64,000 bases of DNA from Salvia splendens (GCF_004379255.2 NC_056037.1:38351012-38415011); one strand, 5' to 3'. Counted from the first letter of the stretch, positions 23,502 through 36,000 are shown. The notes: generated by a model not told the origin, from the letters alone. Program-made: numbers and translations.

Positions 23502-25832
23502 ATGTTTGTATTCACACTCCCGAAGCTCCACAAACATCTCCATTCATCTAACTCGATTGTCGATTCGCTATCGAGTTACCTTACCAAACACATTGACTCT
23601 TTCCTTACTACCGATTACTTGGACCAGAAGACCCTTCTATCTGCCCATGCTGCTATCATAACAACCGGTAACGCACACAATAAATTTATCGCATCAAAGC
23701 TGATAGCATATTATGCGTCCCTCAAACAGTCCCATAATTCAACCAAAGTATTTGATTCCCTCACTTTTACAGACCACTTTCTTTGGAACTCCATCATCAA
23801 AGCCCATTTTTCTAATGGGGACCATGTGCAAGCCATTAACTTCTTCTCCAAGATGAGGTTTGCTGGCATTTTGCCTACACAATTTACCATACCAATGGTT
23901 GTTTCTGCTTGTGCTGAACTTCAATCGCTTTCTATTGGCATGAAATTTCATGGATTAATCTCAAAATTGAATCTTTTCGATGGAAACTCTGCTGTTGGTG
24001 CTTCATTCGTGTATATGTATTCGAAATGTGGAACTATGGACTATGCATCTCTTATGTTTGATGAAACTACTGTTAAAGATGTGGTTGTTTGGACTGCACT
24101 TGTGATAGGGCACGTGCAGAATGGCGAGAGTGAGAAAGGTTTTCACTGTCTTTGTGAGATGCATAGAACTGGTGGCAATAGTGAGAAGCTGAATTTCCGA
24201 ACATTAGAAGGGGGTTTCCAAGCTTGTGGAAACTTGTGTGCTTTGGTTGAAGGTAGGTGCTTGCATGTGCTGGCTCTAAAATCAGGAATTGTATCCTCAA
24301 ATGTGGTTCAGTCTGCCATTTTGTCAATGTATTCCAAGTGTGGTAGTGTTGAGGATGCACGTATGTCTTTTTCTGAAGTTGTAGATAAGGATCTATTATC
24401 ATGGACATCAGTCATGGGTGTCTTTTCAAGGTTGGGGTGCATTGTTGAATGCTTTGATATATTTTTGAGGATGCAAGCTACTGGTTTACATCCTGATGGA
24501 ATGGCAATTAGTTGTTTGGTTTCTGGTTTTGCTAATTCATTGAGAGTCTCTGAAGGAAAGGCACTCCATAGTTTTATTATAAGGAGGAATTATATGATTG
24601 ATGAGAAGGTACACATTTCGTTATTGTCAATGTACTGTAAGTTTGGCCTCGTGGATCTTGCTGAGAAGATTTTTATTCAATGCCGCGATCAGGTAAAAGA
24701 TTCTTGGAGTCTAATGGTGTCTAGCTATGAAAAGGTAGGATTAGATAAGAAATGTATAATGCTCTTTGGACAAATGCAACATCAAGGGATTAAACCTGAT
24801 ATATCCAGTCTATTATCAGTAATTTCTTCCTGCTCAAGATTGGGAGCCATCTGTTTTGCTCGTTCTATACATTGCTGTATGATGAAAACAATGATGCTTG
24901 AGAAGGTCACAATTGTTAATTCACTGATAAACATGTATGGGAAATGTAGTAAGTTGAATGAAGCAGAAAGGTTACTCAATCACACATCACATGACATTAC
25001 TACATGGAACTCTCTTATCTCATCTTACATTGACAATGGTAATTGTCTCAAGGCTATAGCTCTTTTCGATGTAATGATTACGAGAGGCTTAAAGCCTAAC
25101 AAAGCAACACTAGCTGTTTTGTTGTCTGCTTGTGCTCAGATTGCATCTCTTGAAAAGGGGAAAAAAGTTCATGATTATATCATAGAAGCTGGATTTGGCT
25201 GTGAAGTTTCTGTTGCTACATCGTTGGTTGATATGTATGCCAAATGTGGACAAATTGATATGGCAAAAGAAATTTTTAACTCACTAAGTGATAGGGATAT
25301 CATATGTTGGAATGTAATGATTTTCTGTTATGGTATGCATGGATATGGAAAATCTGCAGTTGAGATGTTCCAACGAATGAAAGAATCTGATGTTAGACCA
25401 AATGACCTAACATTTCTAGCAGTACTCTCTGCATGTGTTCATGCTGGATTAGTTGATGAGGGCAAGTCAATCTTCCACAAAATGAAGGAATATTCTATTG
25501 CACCCACACTAAAGCACTATGCATGTATGGTGGATCTTTATGGGCGATCTGGTTATCTGGATGAGGCCGAGGCTCTTGTTTTATCGATGCCGTTTACCCC
25601 TGATGGGGGCATATGGGGTTCTCTGCTAAATTCTTGTAAATTACATAATAATGTTGCAATGGGTATGAAGATAGCAAACCATGCTATTGAAGCTGACCCA
25701 GAAAATGATGGGTATTACATATTGGTCTCAGACTTTTATGGCTCTATGGGCATGTGGGAAGATGTAGGGCAAGTGAGGAAAAAGATGAAGGATAGAGGGG
25801 TAAGAAAAACTGTGGGTTGGAGTGCTGCATAA
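23502..25832 (+). CDS. Pentatricopeptide repeat protein, PLS class, E subgroup
   Basis: A single uninterrupted frame of 776 residues, typical of intronless plant PPR genes. It consists of tandem PPR motifs of 31-36 residues from about residue 50, with recurring signatures such as SALIDMYSKCG-like blocks (ILSMYSKCGSVEDA, LVDMYAKCGQIDMA) and PLS spacing. The C-terminus has an E-type extension (ADPENDGYYILVSDFYGSMG) and ends GVRKTVGWSAA without a DYW deaminase domain. Such proteins bind organellar RNA in a sequence-specific way, often for editing or splicing. The N-terminus could be a mitochondrial presequence. From memory it is closest to Arabidopsis At4g39952, which I offer only as a hint. The start is the first ATG of the frame, after a TATATA-containing stretch. 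Confidence 0.9.
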   Translation: MFVFTLPKLHKHLHSSNSIVDSLSSYLTKHIDSFLTTDYLDQKTLLSAHAAIITTGNAHNKFIASKLIAYYASLKQSHNSTKVFDSLTFTDHFLWNSIIKAHFSNGDHVQAINFFSKMRFAGILPTQFTIPMVVSACAELQSLSIGMKFHGLISKLNLFDGNSAVGASFVYMYSKCGTMDYASLMFDETTVKDVVVWTALVIGHVQNGESEKGFHCLCEMHRTGGNSEKLNFRTLEGGFQACGNLCALVEGRCLHVLALKSGIVSSNVVQSAILSMYSKCGSVEDARMSFSEVVDKDLLSWTSVMGVFSRLGCIVECFDIFLRMQATGLHPDGMAISCLVSGFANSLRVSEGKALHSFIIRRNYMIDEKVHISLLSMYCKFGLVDLAEKIFIQCRDQVKDSWSLMVSSYEKVGLDKKCIMLFGQMQHQGIKPDISSLLSVISSCSRLGAICFARSIHCCMMKTMMLEKVTIVNSLINMYGKCSKLNEAERLLNHTSHDITTWNSLISSYIDNGNCLKAIALFDVMITRGLKPNKATLAVLLSACAQIASLEKGKKVHDYIIEAGFGCEVSVATSLVDMYAKCGQIDMAKEIFNSLSDRDIICWNVMIFCYGMHGYGKSAVEMFQRMKESDVRPNDLTFLAVLSACVHAGLVDEGKSIFHKMKEYSIAPTLKHYACMVDLYGRSGYLDEAEALVLSMPFTPDGGIWGSLLNSCKLHNNVAMGMKIANHAIEADPENDGYYILVSDFYGSMGMWEDVGQVRKKMKDRGVRKTVGWSAA

Positions 25833-26384
25833 ACCGGCAGAATGACCACAACATGTGGTCTGTCAAGTAATCGGACCATAAAGATATTAGAATATCAAGA
25901 AACGAATTAAAGTCTCTCTTTTACATTTTATTTGTAAATGGCAGCCAGCTGTGCTTTGGTTGGATTAAGGAAGGTAATAAGATACACATTTGAATTCCTA
26001 ACTTCACTTCTGGTAGCTGAAGCATGATGCTCATGCTAACTCTATATATTGAGTGGTGTCCTCTCTTTTGACTTAAATTAGCTAATTCCTTTCTCATTAA
26101 GATATTACTTTGTTATGCAGTGATCAGGACAACATTTTTTATGTTGATTGGTGCATCATTTTTCCTTGCAAAGGATGTACCTGTCGTGAAAAGAGTTCCA
26201 GAGAAGGTGATGAGGTCAATGGATAAACCACTATATAACATGACTGTTCCTCGAGAATCAGTACATGACTACTAAGTACTATCTGGAGCAAGTATTGCCT
26301 ATTCTATTGTGGAGACGTGTAAGAGGAGAAGTTTATGCAATAATCAGTCATTAATTTAGAAAAAATGCTGGTGTATGTTTCTAA
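25833..26384. other. Spacer between the PPR gene and the GWD1 fragment
   Basis: It contains an exon-like open stretch. A GT donor near 25975 and an acceptor TTATGCAG at 26120 would join into a frame that ends at 26275. From the internal ATG at 26141 it encodes 44 residues with a hydrophobic start (MLIGASFFLAKDVPVV) and an end PRESVHDY. No family is recognised. It could be PPR 3'UTR sequence or a gene relic. Confidence 0.3.
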
Positions 26385-27215
26385 TCTCTTGATTTTCCAT
26401 TTTTATCTGGAACTCTGCAGGTTGTGGCAGAAAAATTGCTAGTCCTGAAAAAAAAGTTACACGGACACTCCAGTTTCCTTGGTGCGATACGGAACACAGT
26501 TTTGGAACTTTCAGCACCACCACAGCTGGTAAGTCCCCTTTTAGTGCCACCACTTTTTGCTAACTAGGCATTTTCCTCTTTCCAATAGTTTCTGTACATA
26601 ATTGGCGTTATATGTTGATGGCCACACCTCAAGAGTAGATTATAGCTAACATATTAAGTTACTACATGAAACTAAGATTAAAACTATACCCCAAAATTAG
26701 CAGTGTTGAGAAAGTGAATCATTTCAGATGCCCCATAGTTTACTTGAGAAACCTTGTCTCAGATTAAAGCGCTCAAGGAGAAGATGCAAGTTCTGGCATG
26801 CCGTGGCCCGGGGATGAAGGTGCAGAGAGATGGGAACAAGCATGGATGGCCATAAAGAAGGTAAGCCTATAGATAGGCATCCATACTTGCATGTTTTATG
26901 GAAACGTTGCCATCTTTTGATAACCATTGATTCAAGAACAACTGATCTTTACATCAGCCAAATGTTTACTTTTCTGCATTTCTAGGTGTGGGCATCAAAG
27001 TGGAACGAGAGGGCATACTTCAGTACAAGAAAAGTGAAGCTTGATTATGACTGTCTTTGCATGGCTGTCATAGTTCAAGAAATAATAAATGCTGATTATG
27101 CATTCGTTATCCATACTACTAACCCATCTTCTGGGGATTCATCAGAAATATATGCTGAGGTAATAATATATGCTATACTTTGTTTATACTTTATGAACTG
27201 GTAAAAAGTGTTGAT
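26385..27215 (+). pseudogene. GWD1 fragment (exons 27-29), broken
   Basis: Three exons match GWD1 exons 27, 28 and 29: 26421-26528, 26763-26860 and 26986-27159. The first has lost 3 nt in frame (108 against 111 nt). The second has lost one A in 'atgcaag' against 'atgcaaag', which shifts the frame. The third is intact and nearly identical (VWASKWNERAYFSTRKVKLD). Intron sequence is also conserved. Exons 1-26 are absent upstream. Exons 30-32 are missing because the sequence jumps, near 27210, from GWD1 intron 29 to a point matching about 17995 in the left copy. No product is expected. Confidence 0.9.
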
Positions 27216-29545
27216 TAGCGTTGCATGCCACAAGTAGTTCATATTCAAGTTATTCTGTATATGTTTCTTCTAAACGCTGTATCATTAATACATACTTTAT
27301 TTATAATAACTTAATAAGCATTGTTATTATTGACAGAGTGTATAAATGTTTTTTTTTTCTTTTTCTGGTGAAATACCTCTACATTCACATCACATGCCAT
27401 TTATCTTTTCCAATCCTCGTTATTACTTATACACAGTAAATGTTTCGTTTGATTATTTTTGAAGTAGGTATATTATTTAATTAGCATCTGTATTGTTAAT
27501 CATTCAAAAACACCCTGAGATAGAAATGATTAATGTTTCTTTTATTCCGAACTTTATTTCAGTAGTCTTAGTTTCCTACAAATAATATAACTTCACAAAA
27601 ATTAATTGTGACCAATCCCACAAAACTATATATGCTGGTAATACAACAATTGTTTGAAGAAGAAATAAACATTGTTAAATTTGTACATTTTTCTTTCCCA
27701 TTTCGTACAAAGAAAATATTACTAGAAGATAATTAAAGAAAATATTTCTTTCCCAGTTTGTAATCTACTTGCGAAATATGTATTTATCTTTAAACAATTT
27801 ACGCTGACACACTACGTTGTGCAAGCATGCAAGTCTGCATTAACTAAAACTGACATAATGCACTCTTACATGCTTGCTTGTGAAAATAGCTAAATGTTTC
27901 AACTATCTTACATGTTTGTACATTTGGAATTGGCAGTGGATCTCTAGATTCAACACCTGGATAGAAAAAAAGGAAGGACTGCTGCAGTATCTTCTTACAT
28001 AGGCTAATTAATTTCTTGTCTAAATCATGTAATCTAGAGAGAGATTGTTCTCATCTTCCACTGAAAACTCCACTGAAAATTTGGCTGCTCCCTCCAAGTG
28101 ATGCCTCCCATTCAATTGATGACATTCTGATTCGAGCTAATGCTATGACAACCTCGCGCATCTCTGGCCTGTCTACAGCCTCTTCACTTAGACACCATTG
28201 TGCAATTTCACCCATCTGCACCCACCATTCACAACCCTCTTAATCTTATACCATCACTCATATATTTTCTATGTACTCTACCTTGTATACGTCTTCTCGA
28301 GGATAATTGTCTTTCAGATTTCCATCTACCAGTACTTGCAACGCCGAAGCTGCATCTTCTTCATTGAAGATATTATTTACCTGATCAAACTCATCTAACA
28401 CCATAAATAAATATGGTCTTTTTTTACTACTATTCAACAATATGCATCATAAACTTTGTTCACTTACTACTGTGATCAAGGACTTCATCTTATTTGGCTC
28501 TTGGTTGTCTCGGATGAGTGCACGTTGGCCGGTTATAAGCTCTGCAAGAACTACTCCAAATGCAAACACATCAGTCTTAGTAGTCACTTGCATCTCTTTC
28601 ACAGACCTGCAAGAAATCATTTACTTTGATATGCTTCTAATCAGCTAATGTAATGATGGTTCACCACAATTGGACTTACTCAGGTGGAAGGTATCCTGGC
28701 GTTCCAACAAGCCGGGTTGCTATAAATTCATCTTCATTGCTTCTACCAACAAGCTTTGCTAAACCAAAATCTGCAACCTGCAGATATTCTGAATCATGAT
28801 TGCTCCAAAAATCAATATCAGATGATCAATTATAACTAGGTACTCCACATACCTTTGCTCTAAGCCCTTCATCTAGCAGGATATTGGTAGTTTTTATATC
28901 GCGATGCACATATTGAGATTTTGTGTGGTCATGGATGTACTCTATACCCCTTGCAGCATCAAGTGCGATCTGGGTTCTTGCGCTCCACGAGAGAGGCTGA
29001 TGACCTAATTAATTCATAGCCTATGATATAAGCATTTCTTTGCAGTTTATACGCACAAAGTGTAGTGTTTCTTTGAATACCTTTCATCAATGGATCATGA
29101 AGATGGTCACTAAGAGAGCCATTCGGGATATACACATAAACCAAGTAGAGGTGGTCATTACCAGTGGCATAACCCATCAGCTCCACCTATATTCTTGATA
29201 AATTGTAATGGCCTCTCAATATTACAGTAATTCTCAGGTGATGGAAAATTTCTCTTACCACATTATTGTGATGTATTTTGCACAACACTTTGATCTCAGC
29301 AAGGAATTCCTTGGAGTTGTTAGACCTCATTTTCTTGATTGCAACTTCCTGATTCATGTCAATGATAGTAGTGACTAGTCAAGATTCTTGATGAATATTT
29401 GGGGGACTAAATAGTACTACTACCTTCTCTCCTATCACACCGTGGTATACACTTCCATATCCCCCCCGGCCAATTATTCTAGTCTCATCAAAGTCACCTG
29501 TGGCCTCTGCAATCTCCTCAATACTGAAGTAACTTGGTTTCTCTG
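26385..29545. repeat. Right copy of the GWD1-LYK3 segmental duplication
   Basis: Matches 15811-19943 through GWD1 exons 27-29, a deleted interval, the convergent spacer and the kinase exons of the LysM receptor. In this copy the GWD1 part is degenerate and the LYK3 part is functional. About 400 bp of unrelated AT-rich sequence near 27420-27800 is present only here. Confidence 0.9.
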
Positions 29546-30552
29546 ACTCAAAAACTGTGATATCTGTCAGAGATCCAAGCAGATCATTTTAATTTCTCTC
29601 TCTGAGTACTATGTAGAGAAGTGAAATACTCCATCAAATTATAATAGTACTCTGACCTTGTGTTATTTCTTTCTGTGTGTACTGTCTCTGCAAGGAATGT
29701 GCTCTGGCACTTGAGTTTTTGAATGACGATTTTGGATCCTGCCTTCTTTTTCTCCCAACTAGGATTATGGCCAAGGTGCATACTGAGAGTAAGGTTACAG
29801 CTGACAATATCCCAATGAGTAGGATCCATTTGTGTGCCTTTTTTGTCCCTGAAACCAAAAGAATGAGGAATTTATACATGAAATTTCTCAGCTTGTGAAT
29901 GATCATGAAAATGATGCTCACCTTTCTCTGAATTAGGGAGTCCATATTTTTCCATGGGCACATATAAGAGCCAACCTTCTTTTATGAAATCTGGGGTTTT
30001 CAAATATGTGTTTAGTTTCTCAATTCCATCAACTTGAGCAGAAAGTAGATTTGCAATGGAGGAGAGAGTATCAGTTGGCTGAACTGTGTAGGTCACCACA
30101 ACTTGGGACTCAATCTCCACACAGCCACACAAAAGATGCAGAGTTTTATTTTCTCCAACATTTAAACTTGTATTTACTCTGCTACTCCAAACTTGCCCGC
30201 TAAAATTCTGAGTTGATACCTCGTAGAAAATATCACCGTGCTTTGGCTCGTAGACTACATCATAGAAGTATCCTCGAGTTCCATCAACATTCTGGCACAA
30301 GCAGTTTACAGAAACCAAGTAATCTTGCCTATCTGCATATGGTATAGGCTTGATTGCTGATGCATTGACCGAGTATAACGAGGCCACATTATCCACCTGA
30401 TATCCATTGTGCTGGTAAAGAAGAGCACTACATGACTGAATCTTATCTGAACAAGTAAAGGGGTACATCTGTGTTTCAGAAACACAGGTTTTCATGAAGA
30501 AGATTGGGAGGAGGAGGATATGAAAAAGAGGACTACATATCTGAAAATCCAT
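28051..30552 (-). CDS. LysM-domain receptor-like kinase, LYK3 (At1g51940) type
   Basis: Ten exons (complement): 28051-28215, 28282-28380, 28471-28606, 28680-28777, 28853-29004, 29081-29186, 29259-29348, 29424-29563, 29657-29848, 29922-30552. They join to 602 residues with consistent phases. The start at 30552 opens a hydrophobic signal peptide; the frame continues upstream only to a GTG. The ectodomain has the CxC pairs of LysM receptors (CLCQ, CGC) and LysM-like repeats such as [16 protein letters not shown]. One transmembrane segment follows (about 216-240). The kinase has [16 protein letters not shown] (Lys about 325), VHRDIK (Asp about 422) and DFG (about 440), so it looks catalytically competent. 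It ends [11 protein letters not shown]...FSGR like At1g51940. This family senses chitin-like or lipochitin ligands at the plasma membrane or tunes immunity. It converges on the broken GWD1 copy. Confidence 0.93.
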
Positions 30553-32394
30553 GAAAACTTGGCATGCAGGCTTTTGAGAAGAAGATAGCACAAAAGAAAA
30601 GAGTAGTTAAGAGGTATTGGAGATAGCTTTGTTCCTATATGTGAGTATCTATCATTATATACTACTTGTTTGTCTTCTTCATTATGATCAAGTGAATAGT
30701 ATTTTATAGCCTTAGTCTACAGTTGGAGAAGTTGGAAATTTGGTTTTGTTATTACAAATGTATGTCGATTTTCACAAAGACAACATGTCTAGGTAACCTA
30801 TCCTTCTGTCAGTGGACATAGTCTCTAGTTTAGGAGATGAGTTCAATGTTGATAAGGGCAGAATATTAGTAGTCAAAACATTAAAAAAATGTGACTTTGA
30901 CAAGCTAAGTGATTCCTAGTGTATGAAATGCTATGTTTGTTTCAAACATTACACTTTGCTGTAAGTGATGAAGCTCATTGGTCTGTCTAAAGATGCATGC
31001 TTGTCTGATCTCTTACAAATTTGATCCCAGCAGAGGATCTTGAGCTGTGCATATGACTATGAGCTACCAGACGTTGACATCGGCCGGCTGAGTAAACAAT
31101 GATCAGGTCAGGTCAGGTCAGGTATTTCCTGCACATACTATTATAATAATCACTCATTTCTTGATTATTTTACAGTACTATTTTTTATTTTCCTATGAAA
31201 CTTTATATCAAGTCGCTTTAGATTATAGTACTCGTTAATTTGACCCCTTCTCTTTAACGGACTACTAAACCAGACGGCTGATTGATGTATTTAATTTTAC
31301 ATACCAACTTCTTTTCTTCTTATCCCATCATATATATAACTTCGTTTCTCACGAATTCACTTTATGTCATATATAAATCCTTAATTTTCTTATAATCACA
31401 TTCATCGATTCTCATTATATGCACTATAATTAGTTGATGGACTATTAATCAAGGCTTAAAACAGCTTGTTAGTAATGTAATGTCTGGCTAAGAGTAGTGC
31501 AAGTTTGCGAATTGTGAGATTAGATAATGAGATTTATTATGATTAGATTATAGTTCGCCGGCAAAAATATCTTATAAATTTAATAATTTTATCTGACAAT
31601 GATATAGTAGTAGTAGTAGTAGTAGTAGTACATTTTCATCAAAAAGAAAAAAAGGACATGGGCCACTGTTATCCAAATAGTAAAAAACATTATTGCGTGA
31701 TTTTGAACTTGGTCTCTATGGCCCAATACTATAGGCCCGACTCGACTAGTCCAACCACCTACCCACTACAATATTTATTATTTTATCTCTGTATCGAATA
31801 ATTAATTGAAAAGAGTATTTTAACAAGTGGAGTTACTTTAATTATTAGTCACAAAAATTGTGTAGGAGTATATCATAAGCGAGGGAAAGCTAAAAGTAGG
31901 AAGTAGTATTACACAAAAAGGAATAGCTAGTTCAACAAGAATCCCAAATACTACTCCATTTGCCTTTGAGCATCATTTTGAAGATTGATTTCGTGACTGA
32001 TGGTGATGATTGTATGATGAAATTCATATTTTATAAAATTAAATAAGACTTATAATAATGAGCATTAATAAAAAAAAATACAACATGCTTATGTAAAATG
32101 TAAATTATACATGAAAGTAGTAAGAAGTAATACATGTAAGTAACTAGTAAGAACACGACGCAAGTATTTAATATTCACTCAACTTCCCATTTTAAATGAA
32201 GTGGATTCCTAAGATTGATAACTGTCGATCTTTACATTGTAGTTGCCATCAATATACACCAAAAATTCCTCCATACTTGTTCTAAAATGTAGGTTAGAGT
32301 TCACTTCTAACACTTGTCATGCCAGTAAGAATCCTGTACAAAAGTGGTTTCAAAATTTGTCTGGTTGAGTGTGTATCAATATTCACTATATCCT
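30553..32394. other. Intergenic: LYK3 promoter side, AT-rich
   Basis: No coding region is visible. The 150 bp above the LYK3 start contain TATATACT-like boxes. Two microsatellites occur: (AGGTC)n at about 31104-31122 and (TAG)n at 31605-31630. The rest is unremarkable AT-rich sequence. Confidence 0.6.
31605..31630. repeat. (TAG)n microsatellite
   Basis: Uninterrupted TAG triplets over 26 bp in intergenic sequence. Likely length-variable. Confidence 0.85.
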
Positions 32395-33016
32395 TCAATC
32401 TACTGTACACGGCTTTTCGTTTGCTTTCTTGAACTCTTCTCTCAGTAAATTGCGAATTCTCCTTCTCAGACTTGAAGCTTCCTCAGGTCTGAACCATTGC
32501 TTTCCGAACTGATAATGGATAACCAAAAATAAGCATGATGAACCAGAAACATGAAGAAAACTGAAAATATTTGTAAAATGGAAACAAGTACCATATGCAA
32601 GTCCCGCTTTTTCAGGCGCATCACCAATGAATCGTTCTATAAAGAATAGAACAAAAAGACCACAGTCGTATACATTCTGTTGCTGAGGCACCTGTTTCAC
32701 AAGGCAGTTGTGTTAGTTAAATAAACGGGCTTACTGAGAGATGCTGCAATAGCAGGCAGGCCGTCCTACAGTATCTTTGCTTTCATAATTCATATTTGCA
32801 TACATTCAGCAAACTTCACTCTCTTCTCAACGGCTTTAGCTTAACAGTTTTTTTCACATTGGAAAATGATTAAAACACAATTTCTTTCTAAGGAAGAAGT
32901 GTACCTCAATAACTCTGTCTTCAATTCTTCGAGAGAGCTTGTTCCAGATAGGCTCTGCAAAGGGCAGTTGCAGCACTTCTTCTTTTTTCAGAAACTTCCA
33001 CTCTTCTACTAGAAAG
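32395..33016 (-). pseudogene. ULP1/OTS-type SUMO protease, C-terminal fragment
   Basis: Three exons (complement 32905-33016, 32592-32691, 32395-32507) resemble the C-terminal half of the C48 catalytic domain. The blocks are a WxxL...RRIEDRVIE helix, VPQQQNVYDCGLFVLFFIERF with the catalytic Cys in YDCG, and FGKQWFRPEEASSLRRRIR. Between APE and KKRDLH the reading frame jumps, consistent with loss of about 8 nt, so the second and third exons do not join in frame. The upstream exons carrying the catalytic His and Asp (the HLDSL block) are not found before 33300. It is therefore a truncated, frameshifted copy of a desumoylating protease gene, unless an unusual splice rescues it. Confidence 0.75.
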
Positions 33017-36000
33017 CTGTCGGATAACAAAATCATGGTTACATTTGAGGTCAGAAAATTCAGATGAAAAAACCATGTTGAGCATCTGTGATTTAATAGA
33101 ATAGTCAATGCACACCCATATTGAAGGCACAAAGCGATACTTTCCAAGAAAACTGATATGACTAGAGAGGAGAGTGAGAAATTGTTGAAGAATGGAAATG
33201 TTGTGAAACTCGTATAATAAATAGGCAACGGGGCATGACCTCAAGCCCCTCCGGCGGCCCCAGCCACGGCCCAAACCCAGACTCCATCACCTACAATGGA
33301 CACAGCCTGAGTCGTTCCCCAAGTTCAGTCCGGCTCGGAACGCCATGGATGATCTTAAGAACTTTACCCCACTGTATGAGAGAATGCAAAAAAATCAAGA
33401 TCAATTTTTGTAGACTGATAAAAAATGCAAACAAAGTACTCCCTACGCCCCAAGAAAACATACAATGTTTGAAATGGAACAAGTTTTAGTGCACAATTAG
33501 TAAAGTAGAGAAAGATTGAAAGAAGAGTGATTGTAGTATTGTTAGTGGATAATATGACATCCTAAAATGTCAAATGTGATACTCCCTCCGTCCCAAGATA
33601 AGTGAGCACAAACTTTTCGGCACGGGATTTAAGGAAATAGAGTTTTGTTAGTAAAGTGGAAAATGAATAAAGTAAGAGAGTTAATAAAGTAGAGAGAAAA
33701 AGTAAAAGAAAGAATACCAAAAAAGGAAATAGCTCACTTATCTTGAGACGTCCCAAAAAAGAATGTGAGTCGCTTATCTTGGGACGGAGAAGTATATTTT
33801 TAAGGGATGGAGGTAGTACGGAGTTCTACTCGAAGTTATGAAGAAACACAAAAGTTAGGGTTTGTTCAGTATCTTTGCATGTGATGGGCCCACTTAATTA
33901 CAAATTTTCTATCGTGTTTAAAGAGTATATCGATAAAATTGAACAACATTTAAATGCACAGAAATAAATAAGTGAGTTCCATTTAATTACTTATGATTTG
34001 TGTGTCTAATGAACACCCTACACGTAAGCCGGCAGATTAAAAATTTGCTATCTCTGTCCTACAGTATAAGTCATACTATTTTCTATGGACATCGAGTTTT
34101 AAGGAACATAAAAAAATTACAGATCTCACTTATATATACTAGTATTAATCTATACATATATAAATGGGAGTTTTGGGGGTATTTATGGAATAACAATTAG
34201 AGTTTTAGGGGTATTTATAGAATAAGCATTTAGCTTTGTGAAATGAAAAGTTTTTTTGAAGGTTATAAGACATTATAGTTTTTAATAAAATTATGAATGT
34301 GAAAAGTTTTATTTTTATGGGAAGGGACTTGAAAAGACTAGAAGATGAAGAAATATATTATGGGAAGGGATTTTGAAGAAACTGGGAAGCAATCGTCGTT
34401 TCTCAAAGTTATTTTTATTTTTATTTGTTTGTTTTTGTTATTATTAATAATTAAAGAAATGAAAAGGTTTTTATATAGATCAATATGAAACAAATCTTTT
34501 TTACTATAGTAAATAAAAAGAATCTATTTAGCAATACTATTAAAAAATATGGCTTTGATTAATTTAATTTGACATACGTGTGAAGTGTTCCTCTATAAAC
34601 TTTCTTGAATTTCTTGAATATTGTTGGGCATCTAACAAAAGCGTTCAAAGAAATTAATTAAGACAAAAAATTTAAACATGGGACGTGAGTGGGTCATGGG
34701 AAGTCTTTGCCTCTTCACCTCTTTTGTAACTCCCATTCCATTACCATCGTTTTGTGATTTATGGTGTATTAATTTTATGGCCTCCCATGTCTTTGTTTTA
34801 TGGCTATAAAAGATATAGAGTTGTAGATGAATTACACAACAACAAAAGCATACTCGATTTTTGAAGCTTTATCAAGTTTGTCGGTGTCTAGCGGGTTGGA
34901 GATGCTTCAACACACTAGGAGGAAGTCGTTTTATATCTGTGAACAATACATTAATCCGAGAGCACTAGATGCGACGTAATTTTTCTTGCTGATAGAGGGC
35001 TTTTCTCGACTTTACTTATAGTTCGATTTGTCTTAATTGCATTCATTGTAATTTTCATTTCATTTATTGTTCATTTTTCTACTATTATACTATTTGTGCA
35101 TGATTCGGAAATTTTATCTCAATGTTTTATCAGTAAGAGGGCTGAAAATATTGACATCCTAACTCGAAACATGCACAATATATTCTTCATCTTCGTACAA
35201 TTTATTATTTTTATATATATGTACACGTTACACTTATATTAAGTGGTAAAAAAAATAATATTTGATCATTAATATACTATATATGTAATTTCCAATACTT
35301 GAGTATGATATTTTGTAATGGAAGAATTGTCATGTACACATGGAAGTAGGAGATAGCTCTGGAATTTCAATAATTTGCGAAAGCAATAAAGAAGGAAGCC
35401 GACTTTCCTATCATATTTGTGAATAGGTTGTTACTGTCACTTTGTATTTAGAAAAGAAGACGAAGTGAAGATTCTGTAGGAGAAAATTTTTTAATTGAGA
35501 AAAGAGAGTTTTGAGGTGGAAAACAGAGGAAAAAAATCTCGACAATCAAGACATCCGACGGTACATATAATCTGAGGGTCGTAGAACAGAAAACAGAATC
35601 AAGAACGCTTTGTTCTGTTAATGATGTTTTATTTTTATAATAGTTTTAAACTTTTAATAATTGATATACATACTTTATTTAATTTTAGGATTATTGCCAA
35701 ATAATGATAGTGACGGAGTTGTATTATTTGTGAGTTAATTTAATTTGTTATTTAACAAAAATTCCATTATGAATAATTTATTAAATTCAGAAAAATAAAA
35801 CAGTTTTTAATTCATGTAATAATTGACGGAAGTGGATTATAGGAGTTTTATTTGGAGTAGTGGCTATTGCTTACAATTGGAAGTGGACCGGTGGATCTTT
35901 TATTTTAGTGGGAGTAGTGGCTCTTAATTAATTAGTCTTGGAATGTGGTGGGGCGGTTAAACACTTGTCCATAAAATGGACTATAATCTTGATTGGGTCA

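Noticed and set aside
24073..24408. Minus-strand ORF of 111 residues inside the PPR gene
   Set aside because: It is a shadow of the long PPR frame on the other strand and has no domain.
30553..30591. Longer N-terminus for the LysM receptor kinase beginning at 30591
   Set aside because: The codon there is GTG. The first ATG of the frame is at 30552 and leads straight into a signal peptide.
31604..31630. TAG-repeat considered as part of a CRISPR-like or regulatory array
   Set aside because: Simple triplet microsatellite without spacers; CRISPR arrays are not expected in plant nuclear DNA.
33235..33489. GC-rich open frame near 33.2-33.5 kb as a gene
   Set aside because: No domain, no splice context, and it ends in AT-rich sequence before a MITE.
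34800..35000. Possible LTR end around 'ggttggagatgcttcaacac'
   Set aside because: No second copy, terminal dinucleotides or TATA arrangement could be found in the window.
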